Part shown: positions 9,254 through 16,236 of the stretch, one piece after another | Layout of the letters: every line of letters begins with the position of its first letter | Numbering within the stretch: the first letter of the stretch is position 1 | From: an uncultured bacterium | GTDB taxonomy: Bacteria > Planctomycetota > UBA8742 > UBA2392 | Reading direction: 5' to 3' | Length of the DNA: 64,000 bases | Assembly: GCA_938014885.1 (NCBI GenBank) | Contig: CALLQI010000018.1 | Coordinates: 434,001 to 498,000 of the forward strand | Program-made: the position numbers and the translations under genes | Notes under the pieces: model-generated | Database searches by the model: none | Seen by the model: only the letters and a program-made list of their open reading frames with translations | What the model was told of the DNA's origin: nothing

Positions 9254-9856
9254 ATGACCACGGTGAATGACAAAGTTGCGGTGCGTGAGCGCCTGGTAGA
9301 CACGGCCGCGAGGCTGTTCTACGAGCGCGGCTACAACGCCACCGGCATCAACGAGGTCATCAAGGAAGCGGGGGTGGCCAAGGCCAGCTTTTACCACCAC
9401 TTCCCGACCAAAGAGGACCTGCTGGTGAAGTGCCTTGAAGTCCGCCACGACCGCATGATGGGCGAGATCAGGGCCTTTGTCAGCCAAGGCAGCACCCCGG
9501 GCCAGAAAATTGCCCGCGTCTTCGAGTGGCTGGGCGGCATCTGCGGCTGCAGCAAAAGCCACGGCTGCGCCTACCTGAACATGGTGTCGGAGTTTCACGA
9601 CGCCGGCTCACGGGTGCGCGAGTTTGTGCGCTGGCACAAGAAGACTTTCCGCGGCTTCCTGCTTGAGCTGCTGGCGGCGCATAACCTCGCCGGGGGCGTG
9701 AAAGGCCGCAAGCTGAATGAAGAACAACTGGAAGAGGCCGCCGACGAGCTGTACCTGCTGACTGAGGCGGTGTTTGCCAGCAGCCCGGTGCACCAGTGCA
9801 CCTGGCCCTCGGAAACAGCATTTCGTTTGGCGAACGATCGTTTTGGACTGGTTTGA
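9254..9856 (+). CDS. TetR/AcrR-family transcriptional repressor
   Basis: This 200-residue protein carries a TetR N-terminal helix-turn-helix: LVDTAARLFYERGYNATGINEVIKEAGVAKASFYHHFPTKEDLL, quoted here as three adjoining parts (LVDTAARLFYERGYNATG; INEVIKEAGVAKAS; FYHHFPTKEDLL). The C-terminal ligand domain has a Cys-rich patch (ICGCSKSHGC) that could sense oxidants, electrophiles or metals. Its start lies right behind an operator palindrome, and the same palindrome recurs after the gene in front of the ECF sigma gene, so autoregulation plus control of the sigma factor is likely. The operator resembles the AGACC/GTCT-type sites of the LmrA/QdoR group (from memory). Confidence 0.9.
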   Translation: MTTVNDKVAVRERLVDTAARLFYERGYNATGINEVIKEAGVAKASFYHHFPTKEDLLVKCLEVRHDRMMGEIRAFVSQGSTPGQKIARVFEWLGGICGCSKSHGCAYLNMVSEFHDAGSRVREFVRWHKKTFRGFLLELLAAHNLAGGVKGRKLNEEQLEEAADELYLLTEAVFASSPVHQCTWPSETAFRLANDRFGLV

Positions 9857-9881
9857 GGTCCTTTTTTTGAGTGTCAGTAAA

Positions 9882-9895
9882 ACAGACCGGTCTGT
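9882..9895 (+). promoter_or_regulatory. Second TetR-type operator O2 upstream of ECF sigma gene
   Basis: The palindrome ACAGAC-CG-GTCTGT has the same half-sites and spacing as the operator in front of tetR, differing only in the central two bases. It sits about 97 bases before the ATG of the ECF sigma gene. Confidence 0.7.
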
Positions 9896-9992
9896 CTAAG
9901 TTTTCTCTGGAGTTACAAGGGTTTGAGTCGTAAGAAATCAGGCACACAAAACCACCGTGGCTTCGGCCACGTACTGAGAAGGGGAGGAAGTC

Positions 9993-10583
9993 ATGGTTAC
10001 GCTCGCGAACGAAACGAACAAAGCAACACTGCGGCAGCGCTTTGAAGCAGAAGCCCTCCCGTTGATGCAGGAACTGTACGCGCAGGCCTATCACCTGACG
10101 CACAACCGCGCCGATGCAGAAGACCTGGTGCAGGAGACGTTCATCCGCGGCCTCAAGAAGTTCGGCCAGTTTGAAGAAGGCACGAACCTGAAGGCGTGGC
10201 TGAGCCGGATCTTATTCAATCAGTTCATTAACGAGTATCGCCGCAAGAAGCGCCGCATTCAGCCGGTGCACGTGGAAGGCGTCGAGAACCTGGCCGAGGC
10301 CGACGACGCGCCGCTCAGCGACGAGCGCCTGGCGACCATGGACGCGGGCTCAATCGCCAAGGACGAGCAATTCTTGGAATCGCTCGACCAGGACCTGAAG
10401 GGCGGCCTGCAGGAAATGGACCAGCGCTACCGCGACGTGCTGCTGCTGAACACCGTAGGCGACCTGAGCTACCGCGACATCGCGCAGAAGTTGAAGCTGC
10501 CGATCGGAACGGTAATGAGCCGGCTGCACCGCGCCAAAGCATTCCTGCGCGAACGCTTCGGCAGCAAGCCTGTGGCGGCGTAA
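9993..10583 (+). CDS. ECF-family RNA polymerase sigma factor
   Basis: This 196-residue sigma70-family protein has region 2 (ADAEDLVQETFIRGLKKF, then a TNLKAWLSRILFNQFINEY helix) and region 4 (LSYRDIAQKLKLPIGTVMSRLHRAK). A strong GGGGAGGAAG Shine-Dalgarno lies 5 bases before the ATG. No anti-sigma gene is adjacent. Instead a TetR-type operator sits in its promoter region, so control is probably transcriptional through the neighbouring TetR protein. Confidence 0.92.
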   Translation: MVTLANETNKATLRQRFEAEALPLMQELYAQAYHLTHNRADAEDLVQETFIRGLKKFGQFEEGTNLKAWLSRILFNQFINEYRRKKRRIQPVHVEGVENLAEADDAPLSDERLATMDAGSIAKDEQFLESLDQDLKGGLQEMDQRYRDVLLLNTVGDLSYRDIAQKLKLPIGTVMSRLHRAKAFLRERFGSKPVAA

Positions 10584-10760
10584 CGGTGCCCGGTGCTCAG
10601 TGCCCAGTGCTCTAAGACAAAGGCCTTCCGAGGAATCGGAAGGCCCCATTGTTTCGATCAACTGAACCGCGGGCCTCCGGCCCGCTGCTGTTGCCGTGCC
10701 GCCCCTGCTCGCCCTGAGCACCGAGCACCGGGCACTGGATACTGGGCACTGGCCCCTGTA
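10584..10760. repeat. Heptamer inverted-repeat region around a terminator
   Basis: The left arm (10584-10616) reads as degenerate 7-mers GGTGCCC GGTGCTC and AGTGCCC AGTGCTC. The right arm (10709-10750) reads as complementary 7-mers GAGCACC GAGCACC and GGGCACT GGATACT. A terminator hairpin and a second hairpin (CGGGCC-TCC-GGCCCG, about 10671-10685) lie between the arms. Confidence 0.75.
10622..10655 (+). terminator. Intrinsic terminator after ECF sigma gene
   Basis: A perfect 10-bp stem GGCCTTCCGA (10622-10631) with its complement (10636-10645) closes a GGAA loop and is followed by CCATTGTTT. Confidence 0.75.
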
Positions 10761-10779
10761 CCCGCTAGACTTCGCGGCC

Positions 10780-12045
10780 ATGGGCCTTCGTCCGTTGAAA
10801 GTTGTGATCCTGGCTGCGGGCAAAAGCACGCGCATGAAGTCGCGCACGCCCAAGGTCCTGCACAAGCTTGCCGGTCAGCCCGTGCTGCGATGGGTGCTCG
10901 AGCAGGCCGCCGCCATGGGTGCGGCCGAAACCATCGTCGTGGTGGGCTTTGAAGGCGACGCCGTCCGCAAGAAGTTCGCCAAAGTCCCCAACCTCAAGTT
11001 CGTCACCCAGCAGCCCCAACAGGGAACCGGCCACGCCGTGATGCAGGCCCGCGAAGCGCTGGCAGGCTTTGATGGCGACGTCGCCGTGCTGTGCGGCGAT
11101 GTGCCGCTGGTACGCGCCGAGACGCTGGCCGCCCTGCGCGAAGCGCACGATTCGGCGCGCACAAGCTGCACCATCCTGACCACCCGCGTGGGCAACCCGC
11201 TCGGCTACGGCCGCATCGTGCGCGAAGGCGGGCTGGTGGCGCGCATCGCTGAGCAGAAGGATTTAAAGCCCGGCGAAGAAATGATCAGTGAAATCAACAG
11301 CGGCACCTACATCTTCAGCGCGCCCGAGCTGCTTTCGCGGCTGGATCGACTGACCACCAACAACGCCCAGGGCGAGTATTACCTCACCGACGTGGTGAAG
11401 CTGCTGCGCGACGACGGCCACACCGTGGCGGCAAGCATCTGCGCCGACGAGGCCGAAGTCATGGGCATCAACGACCGCGCGCAACTGGCCGTCGCCGAAG
11501 CCCACGCGCGGGCCCGAATCAACGGCGCGCTGATGCGCGACGGCGTGACCATCGTGGACCCAGCAACCACTTACATCGAGGTCGGAGTCACAATCGGCCG
11601 CGACACCGTGATCTACCCGTGCAGCGTGATCCGCGCCGGCGTTGAGATTGGCGAAGAGTGCGAGATCGGCCCCTTCGCGCACTTGAGGCCGGGCACGAAG
11701 CTCGCCAATGGTTGCAAGGTCGGCGCGTTTGTTGAAACCAAGGCGGCGGTCTTCGGCGAAGGCAGCAAATCCGGCCACCTGGCCTACCTGGGCGATGTGA
11801 CACTCGGGCGCCACGTGAACATCGGCGCCGGCACAATCGTCGCCAACTACGACGGCGAAAAGAAACACCAAACCGAAATCGGCGACAACGCCTTCATCGG
11901 CTGCGGAACCGTGCTGGTAGCACCCGTGAAAGTAGGCAAGAACTCACAGACCGGCGCCAACACAGTAGTCCCCAAAGGAAAAGATGTTCCTGACAACACA
12001 ATCGTAGTCGGCGCCCCCGCCCGAAAGCTAAAAGACCGTTCATAA
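10780..12045 (+). CDS. glmU: Bifunctional UDP-GlcNAc pyrophosphorylase / GlcN-1-P acetyltransferase (GlmU)
   Basis: GlmU acetylates glucosamine-1-phosphate and then uridylylates it to UDP-GlcNAc for peptidoglycan and LPS. The N-terminal nucleotidyltransferase shows LAAGKSTRMKS (11-21) and CGDVPLV. The C-terminal left-handed beta-helix shows RPG, FVETKAAVFGEGSKSGHLAYLGD and NIGAGTIVANYDG, which keep the acetyltransferase catalytic residues. I chose the ATG at 10780 (MGLRPLKVV); the frame extends 84 bases upstream into repeat sequence and is not protein-like there. At 421 residues it is slightly short because the C-terminal tail is trimmed. prs follows 18 bases downstream, a common glmU-prs pairing. 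Confidence 0.97.
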   Translation: MGLRPLKVVILAAGKSTRMKSRTPKVLHKLAGQPVLRWVLEQAAAMGAAETIVVVGFEGDAVRKKFAKVPNLKFVTQQPQQGTGHAVMQAREALAGFDGDVAVLCGDVPLVRAETLAALREAHDSARTSCTILTTRVGNPLGYGRIVREGGLVARIAEQKDLKPGEEMISEINSGTYIFSAPELLSRLDRLTTNNAQGEYYLTDVVKLLRDDGHTVAASICADEAEVMGINDRAQLAVAEAHARARINGALMRDGVTIVDPATTYIEVGVTIGRDTVIYPCSVIRAGVEIGEECEIGPFAHLRPGTKLANGCKVGAFVETKAAVFGEGSKSGHLAYLGDVTLGRHVNIGAGTIVANYDGEKKHQTEIGDNAFIGCGTVLVAPVKVGKNSQTGANTVVPKGKDVPDNTIVVGAPARKLKDRS

Positions 12046-12063
12046 CCGGCACAGGACAACATC

Positions 12064-13017
12064 ATGCGCAGCAAGGGACTGAAGATTTTCGCGGGTAACA
12101 GTAACCGTAAGCTTGCTGAGGCGATCAGTCATATCCTTGAGGTGCCGCTGGGCCACGCGCGCTTTGAGAAGTTCCCTGACGGTGAAATCGACGTCAAGAT
12201 CGAAGAAGACATCCGCGGTGTGGACTGCTTCTTTGTGCAGAGCACCTGCCCGCCGGTCAACGACAACCTGGTTGAGATGCTGCTGTTCGCCGACGCCGCC
12301 AAGCGCGCTTCTGCCGAGCGCATCACCGCCGTCGTGCCCTACTACGGCTACGCGCGCAAGGACCGCAAAGACGAAGGCCGCGTGCCGATTTCGGCCAAGC
12401 TGGTCGCCAACTGCATGGTTACGAGCGGCTTTGACCGCGTGCTGACCATGGACCTGCATGCAGCACAGATCCAGGGCTTCTTTGACATCCCCGTCGATCA
12501 CCTGCTGGCCGCACCCGTGATCCACAACTTCATCCGCGAGGCCAAGCAGCGCCTTGGGCTGGATGAGCTGACCATCGTGGCCCCGGACGTCGGCCGCAGC
12601 AAAGTCGCGCGCGGCTACGCCAAGCGGCTGAACGCGGGGCTGGCAATCGTGGACAAGCGCCGCGTCAGCGGTGAAGAAACTGAAGTGCTGGACATGATCG
12701 GCAAGGTCGAAAACCAGACCTGCGTGCTGATCGACGACATGATCGCCACCGGGGGCAGCATCGTGGACGCGGCCAAGGCCTGCCTCAAATTCGGCGCCAA
12801 GGACGTGCTGGTGGCATGCACGCACCCCGTGTTCTGCGGCCCCGCCGTTGAGCGCATGACCAAAGCCCCGATCCGCGAGTGCGTGGTCACGGACACGATC
12901 CCCATGGACGGCAAGCACTTCCCGACGCTGCGAATACTTACGGTCGCTGAGCTGCTGGCCGAAGCAATCCGGCGCATTCACTTCAGCGAAAGCGTCAGCC
13001 TGCTGTTCAAGGGTTGA
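12064..13017 (+). CDS. prs: Ribose-phosphate pyrophosphokinase
   Basis: The enzyme makes PRPP from ribose-5-phosphate and ATP for nucleotide, His and Trp synthesis. At 317 residues it is full length. Motifs include FPDGEIDVKIEEDIRG, the flexible-loop YYGYARKDRK, DLHAAQIQGFFDIPVDHL, PDVGRSKVARGYAKRL and the PRPP-binding loop VLIDDMIATGGSI. It is probably cotranscribed with glmU, coupling two precursor pathways. Confidence 0.98.
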   Translation: MRSKGLKIFAGNSNRKLAEAISHILEVPLGHARFEKFPDGEIDVKIEEDIRGVDCFFVQSTCPPVNDNLVEMLLFADAAKRASAERITAVVPYYGYARKDRKDEGRVPISAKLVANCMVTSGFDRVLTMDLHAAQIQGFFDIPVDHLLAAPVIHNFIREAKQRLGLDELTIVAPDVGRSKVARGYAKRLNAGLAIVDKRRVSGEETEVLDMIGKVENQTCVLIDDMIATGGSIVDAAKACLKFGAKDVLVACTHPVFCGPAVERMTKAPIRECVVTDTIPMDGKHFPTLRILTVAELLAEAIRRIHFSESVSLLFKG

Positions 13018-13339
13018 TGGCCACGGACAGCGCGGGGCTGATTCACGACCGGCCGGCCTCAACGTCTGACCTCGAAGCACGGCAACTGCGTTTATCCACG
13101 AAGCGCCGCGAACAACTGCAACTGCTGTTCTGGTCTAAAGGCAACTGCGGTCTCACGCAGAGACGCAGAAGCGCGGAGAAACTCTTTGCGTGGCCTAGCG
13201 GCGCGTGTCGTTGCCGTTATCTGTGTTTATCCGTGTCATCCGTGGTTCAAAAGGCCGTTGTGGTGCTTCGCGGATCGACACGCGGCGACGGCAGACCCCA
13301 ATCCGGGGCCTGCGGCTGACACCCATCCGACAGGCGGGG
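13018..13339. repeat. Intergenic region with degenerate dispersed repeats
   Basis: This 322-base gap between convergent genes holds no gene. It contains degenerate phrases such as ACGCAGAGACGCAGAAGCGC (13155-13174 region) and TTATCTGTGTTTATCCGTGT followed by CATCCGTGG (about 13217-13246). Closely similar phrases recur at 21236-21380 and 46910-47120. No clear terminator is seen for either flanking gene. Confidence 0.6.
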
Positions 13340-13726
13340 TTAGTTCACGACTGGTACGCCGGCCTTGACCAGCTCGAAGTTCTGCTTGTCGAGCGCAGCG
13401 CGGGCCGCGGTCTCGTCGAACTTGCTGCCTGCCTTCAGCGTGACGCGAGCATTGCCGGCTTCCCAGTTCACGTCGGCGGCCATCACGCCGGGCTGCTCTT
13501 CGAGAATCTTCTTCACGGTGGCCTGGCAGCTGGTGCACATCATGTTCTTGATGCTCAGTTCGATGTAGCCACCGTTCTTTGGTGTTGCGGGGTTGGCCGG
13601 CGTGTCCTGCGGCTTGGCCGGAGTCTGCGTGCCCGGGGCGGCCGGGTTTGGGGTAGTCGTTGACTGTTCGCAGCCCGCAATGGCCAACAGCGCGGCAAGC
13701 ATCAGCGGCAGCAGGGTGTAGCGCAT
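13340..13726 (-). CDS. Lipoprotein with heavy-metal-associated (HMA) domain, CxxC form
   Basis: This 128-residue envelope metallochaperone candidate has a lipoprotein signal (LLAIAGCEQ, lipobox IAGC), a Pro/Thr/Asn linker of about 30 residues, and an HMA ferredoxin-like domain. The metal motif is NMMCTSC, followed by QATVKKILEEQPGV and ADVNWEAGNARVTL as in CopZ, MerP and Atx1-type domains. It is the last gene of a three-gene operon, 29 bases after a gene of identical architecture whose two ligands are encoded by UGA. Function (inference): binding Cu+, Hg2+ or a related soft metal on the periplasmic side. Confidence 0.9.
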   Translation of the reverse strand: MRYTLLPLMLAALLAIAGCEQSTTTPNPAAPGTQTPAKPQDTPANPATPKNGGYIELSIKNMMCTSCQATVKKILEEQPGVMAADVNWEAGNARVTLKAGSKFDETAARAALDKQNFELVKAGVPVVN

Positions 13727-13755
13727 GGTGATCTCCGGACGTTGCAGTCTTCAAA

Positions 13756-14244
13756 TCAACGGCCCGCGGCACCCAGCTCTTCCCATTTCTTGTCCGTGCG
13801 GTCAAAGCCGCGGAAGCCGTAGCCGAAGTCGCCTTCGATCAGCAGCTTTACCTCTTCACCCGTGAGGGTGCAATCCGGCGCGGCGCGCAGGTAAATCTCG
13901 GCCTTACCGATGTCTGTCTTGGCATCTCTGATCCCGGACCGGGTCAGCAGGGCGTCCATGACGCCCGTGGCTCACTGGCCTCAGTCCATGCCGTCGATGC
14001 CCAGCACAAAGATGATCTCCTTGGGCGCGACCGGCTCAGGCTCGGGCTCCGGGTCGGGCTGGTTTGGCTCAGGTTTTACAGGCTCGGGCTTCACCGGCTC
14101 CGGCTTGGGGTCGGTGTCATCCGGCTTGTCCACCACGGCCACGGTGTCGGCATCATTGCCCGGCACGATGGTCCAGTACTGGTGCTTGCAGGCGCTGACC
14201 GCAACGGCGGCCAGCAGTGCCAGCGTGAACACGAGTTGTTTCAT
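13756..14244 (-). CDS. Candidate selenoprotein: HMA-domain lipoprotein with UxxU motif
   Basis: Read straight through two in-frame UGA codons, this is a 162-residue lipoprotein. It has a signal peptide ending VSACKHQ (lipid Cys19), a Pro/Glu/Lys linker (KPEPVKPEPVKPEP), and an HMA domain from about residue 78. The metal motif reads GMD-UGA-GQ-UGA-ATGVMDALL, so UGA codons 88 (13981-13983) and 91 (13972-13974) fall exactly on the two Cys positions of GMxCxxC. The rest of the domain (RSGIRDAKTDIGKAEIYL, then GDFGYGFRGFD) fits HMA, as does the Cys paralogue next door. A 7-bp hairpin follows the second UGA. Selenocysteine insertion is the best reading; without it the product stops at 87 residues with no domain. 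Whether the genome encodes SelA/B/C/D cannot be seen here. Confidence 0.82.
13950..13966 (-). promoter_or_regulatory. SECIS-like stem-loop after the UxxU codons
   Basis: In the mRNA, GGGCGUC-AUG-GACGCCC forms a perfect 7-bp hairpin starting 5 bases after the second UGA; its loop is about 21 bases from the first UGA. That distance is in the range for bacterial SECIS elements, which lie just downstream of the Sec UGA. The loop is only 3 bases and lacks the GGU-like apical sequence of E. coli fdhF, so it is a candidate only. A second possible hairpin (CCGG-U-CCGG core) follows. Confidence 0.5.
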
Positions 14245-14261
14245 GGCAGGCTCCTTGGCGG

Positions 14262-15161
14262 CTAGATCAGGTAGTTGAAGCTGATCTTGGCCGTGCCTTC
14301 GTGCACGTAAGTCGGGCTGAAGTAGTACTGGTACACGGGCACTTCCACGCCGAACTTCATCTCAATGCGGTTGGTGATGTTCATCTGTACGCCGAAACTC
14401 ACGTGTACCTTATAGTACCCCGACGGCACCACCCGCTTGCGATCCATGTACATGCGTTCGCGGAATTCCAGGTCGGCCTCAAACAGCAGGATCAGGTCGA
14501 ACTCGCGATAATCAGTCAGCGCAAACACGCGCACCGCATAGGCCGGGTGAAACTGCACCGCAGGGCCCATCACGCGGCCGTCATTCATGGTGCTTGCCTC
14601 GGCGGCAACATCCATCCAGAAGTACTGCTCCATGGTGCTGTAGGACCAGGTTGCGCCGGCCATGACGCCCAGCGTTTCATCGCCGAAGCTGATCTTTTCG
14701 CTCAGCAGGCCGACCGGGCCGCGGGCCTGTGCCGTGGGCAGCTTGAAGTCAAAGAAGATGCCGCCCTGGAAGCTGCCACCCGGCCGCGGCTCGTTGTACA
14801 GACGGAACTTGAACCCGACCTGGATATCCTCCATCCCGAAGTAGTGGTCGCGCCCGTCTTTGCTGTCGCGCACAGCGTAGCCCACGGGCACGTGGATGCG
14901 CGTAGCGATGTCCTTGGTGAAGCCGTAGGTCAGTGAAAAACCGTACGTCCACTTGTTGACGCGAATGTCGCGCGGGTTGCCGATGCTGCTGTCTTCATGG
15001 AAGAAGCGGCGGTATTGCTCGAACTCGGCGTCGGCCTCAAGTTCAAGGCCCTGACGCCAGATCGTACGCGGCGCTACGCCGAACAAGGTGTTGTGTGCCG
15101 CCAGGGATGCCGGTGCAACCACCAGCACAAGCAGCGCGATTCAGTAAAGCAGACACTTCAC
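14262..15161 (-). CDS. Putative outer-membrane beta-barrel/channel protein with in-frame UGA at codon 7
   Basis: This is the first gene of the metal-binding operon. From the GTG at 15161, which has a good GGGAGGA Shine-Dalgarno 7 bases upstream, the frame reads MKCLLY-UGA-IALLVLVVAPASLAA, which is a typical signal peptide interrupted by UGA at 15141-15143. The rest is open for 293 codons. The mature part is rich in alternating aromatic beta strands (YGFSLTYGFTKDIATRIHVP, FGMEDIQVGFKFRLYN, IEMKFGVEVPVYQYYF) and ends in a strand-like KISFNYLI, as in barrel proteins of the outer-membrane transporter type. No alternative start has a Shine-Dalgarno and a complete signal peptide. Explanations are Sec or other UGA readthrough, a nonsense mutation of Trp or Cys, or a sequence error. 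Confidence 0.7.
15109..15132 (-). promoter_or_regulatory. SECIS-like stem-loop after UGA codon 7
   Basis: Nine bases after the UGA, mRNA GCUUGUGC pairs with GCACCGGC (8 positions, one mismatch and one G-U pair) around the loop UGGUGGUU. The loop begins 17 bases after the UGA and has G at its second position. These spacings match the loose bacterial SECIS consensus as I recall it. Confidence 0.4.
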
Positions 15162-15196
15162 GTCGACATCCTCCCTGCCCAGTGCGACAAGCCTAA

Positions 15197-15216
15197 TCCT
15201 GTACCGCGGTACAGGA
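15197..15216 (-). promoter_or_regulatory. 20-bp perfect palindrome, probable metal-regulator operator
   Basis: TCCTGTACCGCGGTACAGGA is perfectly self-complementary and lies about 36 bases before the GTG of the metal-binding operon. On the minus strand it overlaps a TTGTTC (-35-like) and a TAGGCT (-10-like) separated by 19 bases. Long spacers of this kind with a central palindrome are typical of MerR-family promoters. It also lies in the divergent region shared with the gene at 15381. Confidence 0.55.
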
Positions 15217-15380
15217 ACAAGTGAGAACTCCAGATAAATCCTTCCTTAGATCGTCCATCGTATGATCTGGCGCGGATTGTTTGATGCGCGGCCGCTGCTG
15301 TGTGCTCCGGCGGCACGCCGGCACCGAGTTGCCCCTGTCTTTTTCCGCAGCGGCGCTATTCTCGCGCGCAGGTGTGACGC

Positions 15381-16151
15381 TTGCGCAACGAGATCATACG
15401 GTTTCTGGCCTCTCGCGATTCCCAGGACGGCGCCAAGTTCTTTACGGCACTCGGGCTTGAGATCACGCTGCTGGCACGCATCGCCTTCAAAGAGGGCAGC
15501 GCCGGGCCGTCGATGCTGGCCAGCCTGCACGAAATGCAGCACTGCTGCCTGGGCCAGCTCAATGCCTATCTGCACGGCGTGGACGACCTGTTCCCCGCCG
15601 ATGCTACCGTCGAGATCCTGTACCACTACGCCCGCCAGGCCGGCGTTGAGGCCGACTTCAGCGAAGCCATCAACCGCGCCCGCAAGATTGCGCTGCCCAG
15701 CCCGGCCCCCACCGCCAACGAACGCCGCGTGCTGCTGCTGGCCACCGAGTCAGAAACTCGCAGCCGCCTCAGCCGCCTGCTGACCCGACAGAAGCTGGTG
15801 GTCTTTGAAGCCGAAACCCCCGCCGAAGCCCTCGACAAAGCCGAATGGGTCGAGCCGCACCTGGCCGTGGCGGCCCTGCCCGCCGATGCCGTGGCCGGGT
15901 TTGTCGAGACCTTCCGGGCCTCAGGTCCCGGCGGCCGCGCCAAGGTGCTGCTGCTGGGCAAGGCTGGCGCGCCCGGCGTGGACAAGCTGCTTTCGCCGGG
16001 GGTGAACGACAGCACGTTCGAAAAGGCGGCCCGCAGCCTGGCCAGCAAGGTGGTCACGCGTGTGATTGCAAAGCCGGCGCGCCCCAAAACCCGCGCGGCC
16101 AAGGCCCGCCGGGCAACCCCGCAGAAGTCTTCCACACGGTTGCGCGACTGA
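15381..16151 (+). CDS. Protein with degenerate receiver-like domain
   Basis: This 256-residue protein starts at TTG, the only start possible because an in-frame stop lies 6 bases upstream; AGGTG provides a Shine-Dalgarno. The N-terminal 110 residues are helical (HEMQHCCLGQLNAYLHGVDD). From about residue 115 a response-regulator-like fold follows (RRVLLLATESETRSRLSRLL, then VFEAETPAEALDKA). The usual phosphoacceptor Asp is not evident. The C-terminus is a basic tail (KPARPKTRAAKARRATPQ). Function unknown; possibly a regulatory scaffold. An intrinsic terminator follows. Confidence 0.65.
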   Translation: MRNEIIRFLASRDSQDGAKFFTALGLEITLLARIAFKEGSAGPSMLASLHEMQHCCLGQLNAYLHGVDDLFPADATVEILYHYARQAGVEADFSEAINRARKIALPSPAPTANERRVLLLATESETRSRLSRLLTRQKLVVFEAETPAEALDKAEWVEPHLAVAALPADAVAGFVETFRASGPGGRAKVLLLGKAGAPGVDKLLSPGVNDSTFEKAARSLASKVVTRVIAKPARPKTRAAKARRATPQKSSTRLRD

Positions 16152-16181
16152 CGCGGCGCACTAGGATTACCTTCCCAAGGC

Positions 16182-16210
16182 GGACGCCCCAGCGCGGGCG
16201 TCCTTGTTTT
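16182..16210 (+). terminator. Intrinsic terminator before pyrG
   Basis: An 8-bp stem GGACGCCC (16182-16189) pairs with GGGCGTCC (16196-16203) and is followed directly by TTGTTTT. It separates the receiver-like gene from pyrG. Confidence 0.8.
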
Positions 16211-16236
16211 GGGACCTGATATCCGGCGGACATTCC

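Noticed and set aside
10696..10779. N-terminal extension of GlmU
   Set aside because: The extra 28 codons translate heptamer repeat sequence and lie before the family start.
13756..13959. A separate 67-residue gene starting at the ATG at 13959
   Set aside because: It begins inside the hairpin after the second UGA, has no Shine-Dalgarno, is in the same frame as the upstream lipoprotein, and would be an HMA domain missing its metal motif.
13756..15161. A genome-wide reassignment of UGA to Trp
   Set aside because: Many clear genes in the window end in UGA at the expected family end (prs and pyrG among them), and Trp is encoded by TGG throughout. The UGAs inside frames are confined to one operon.
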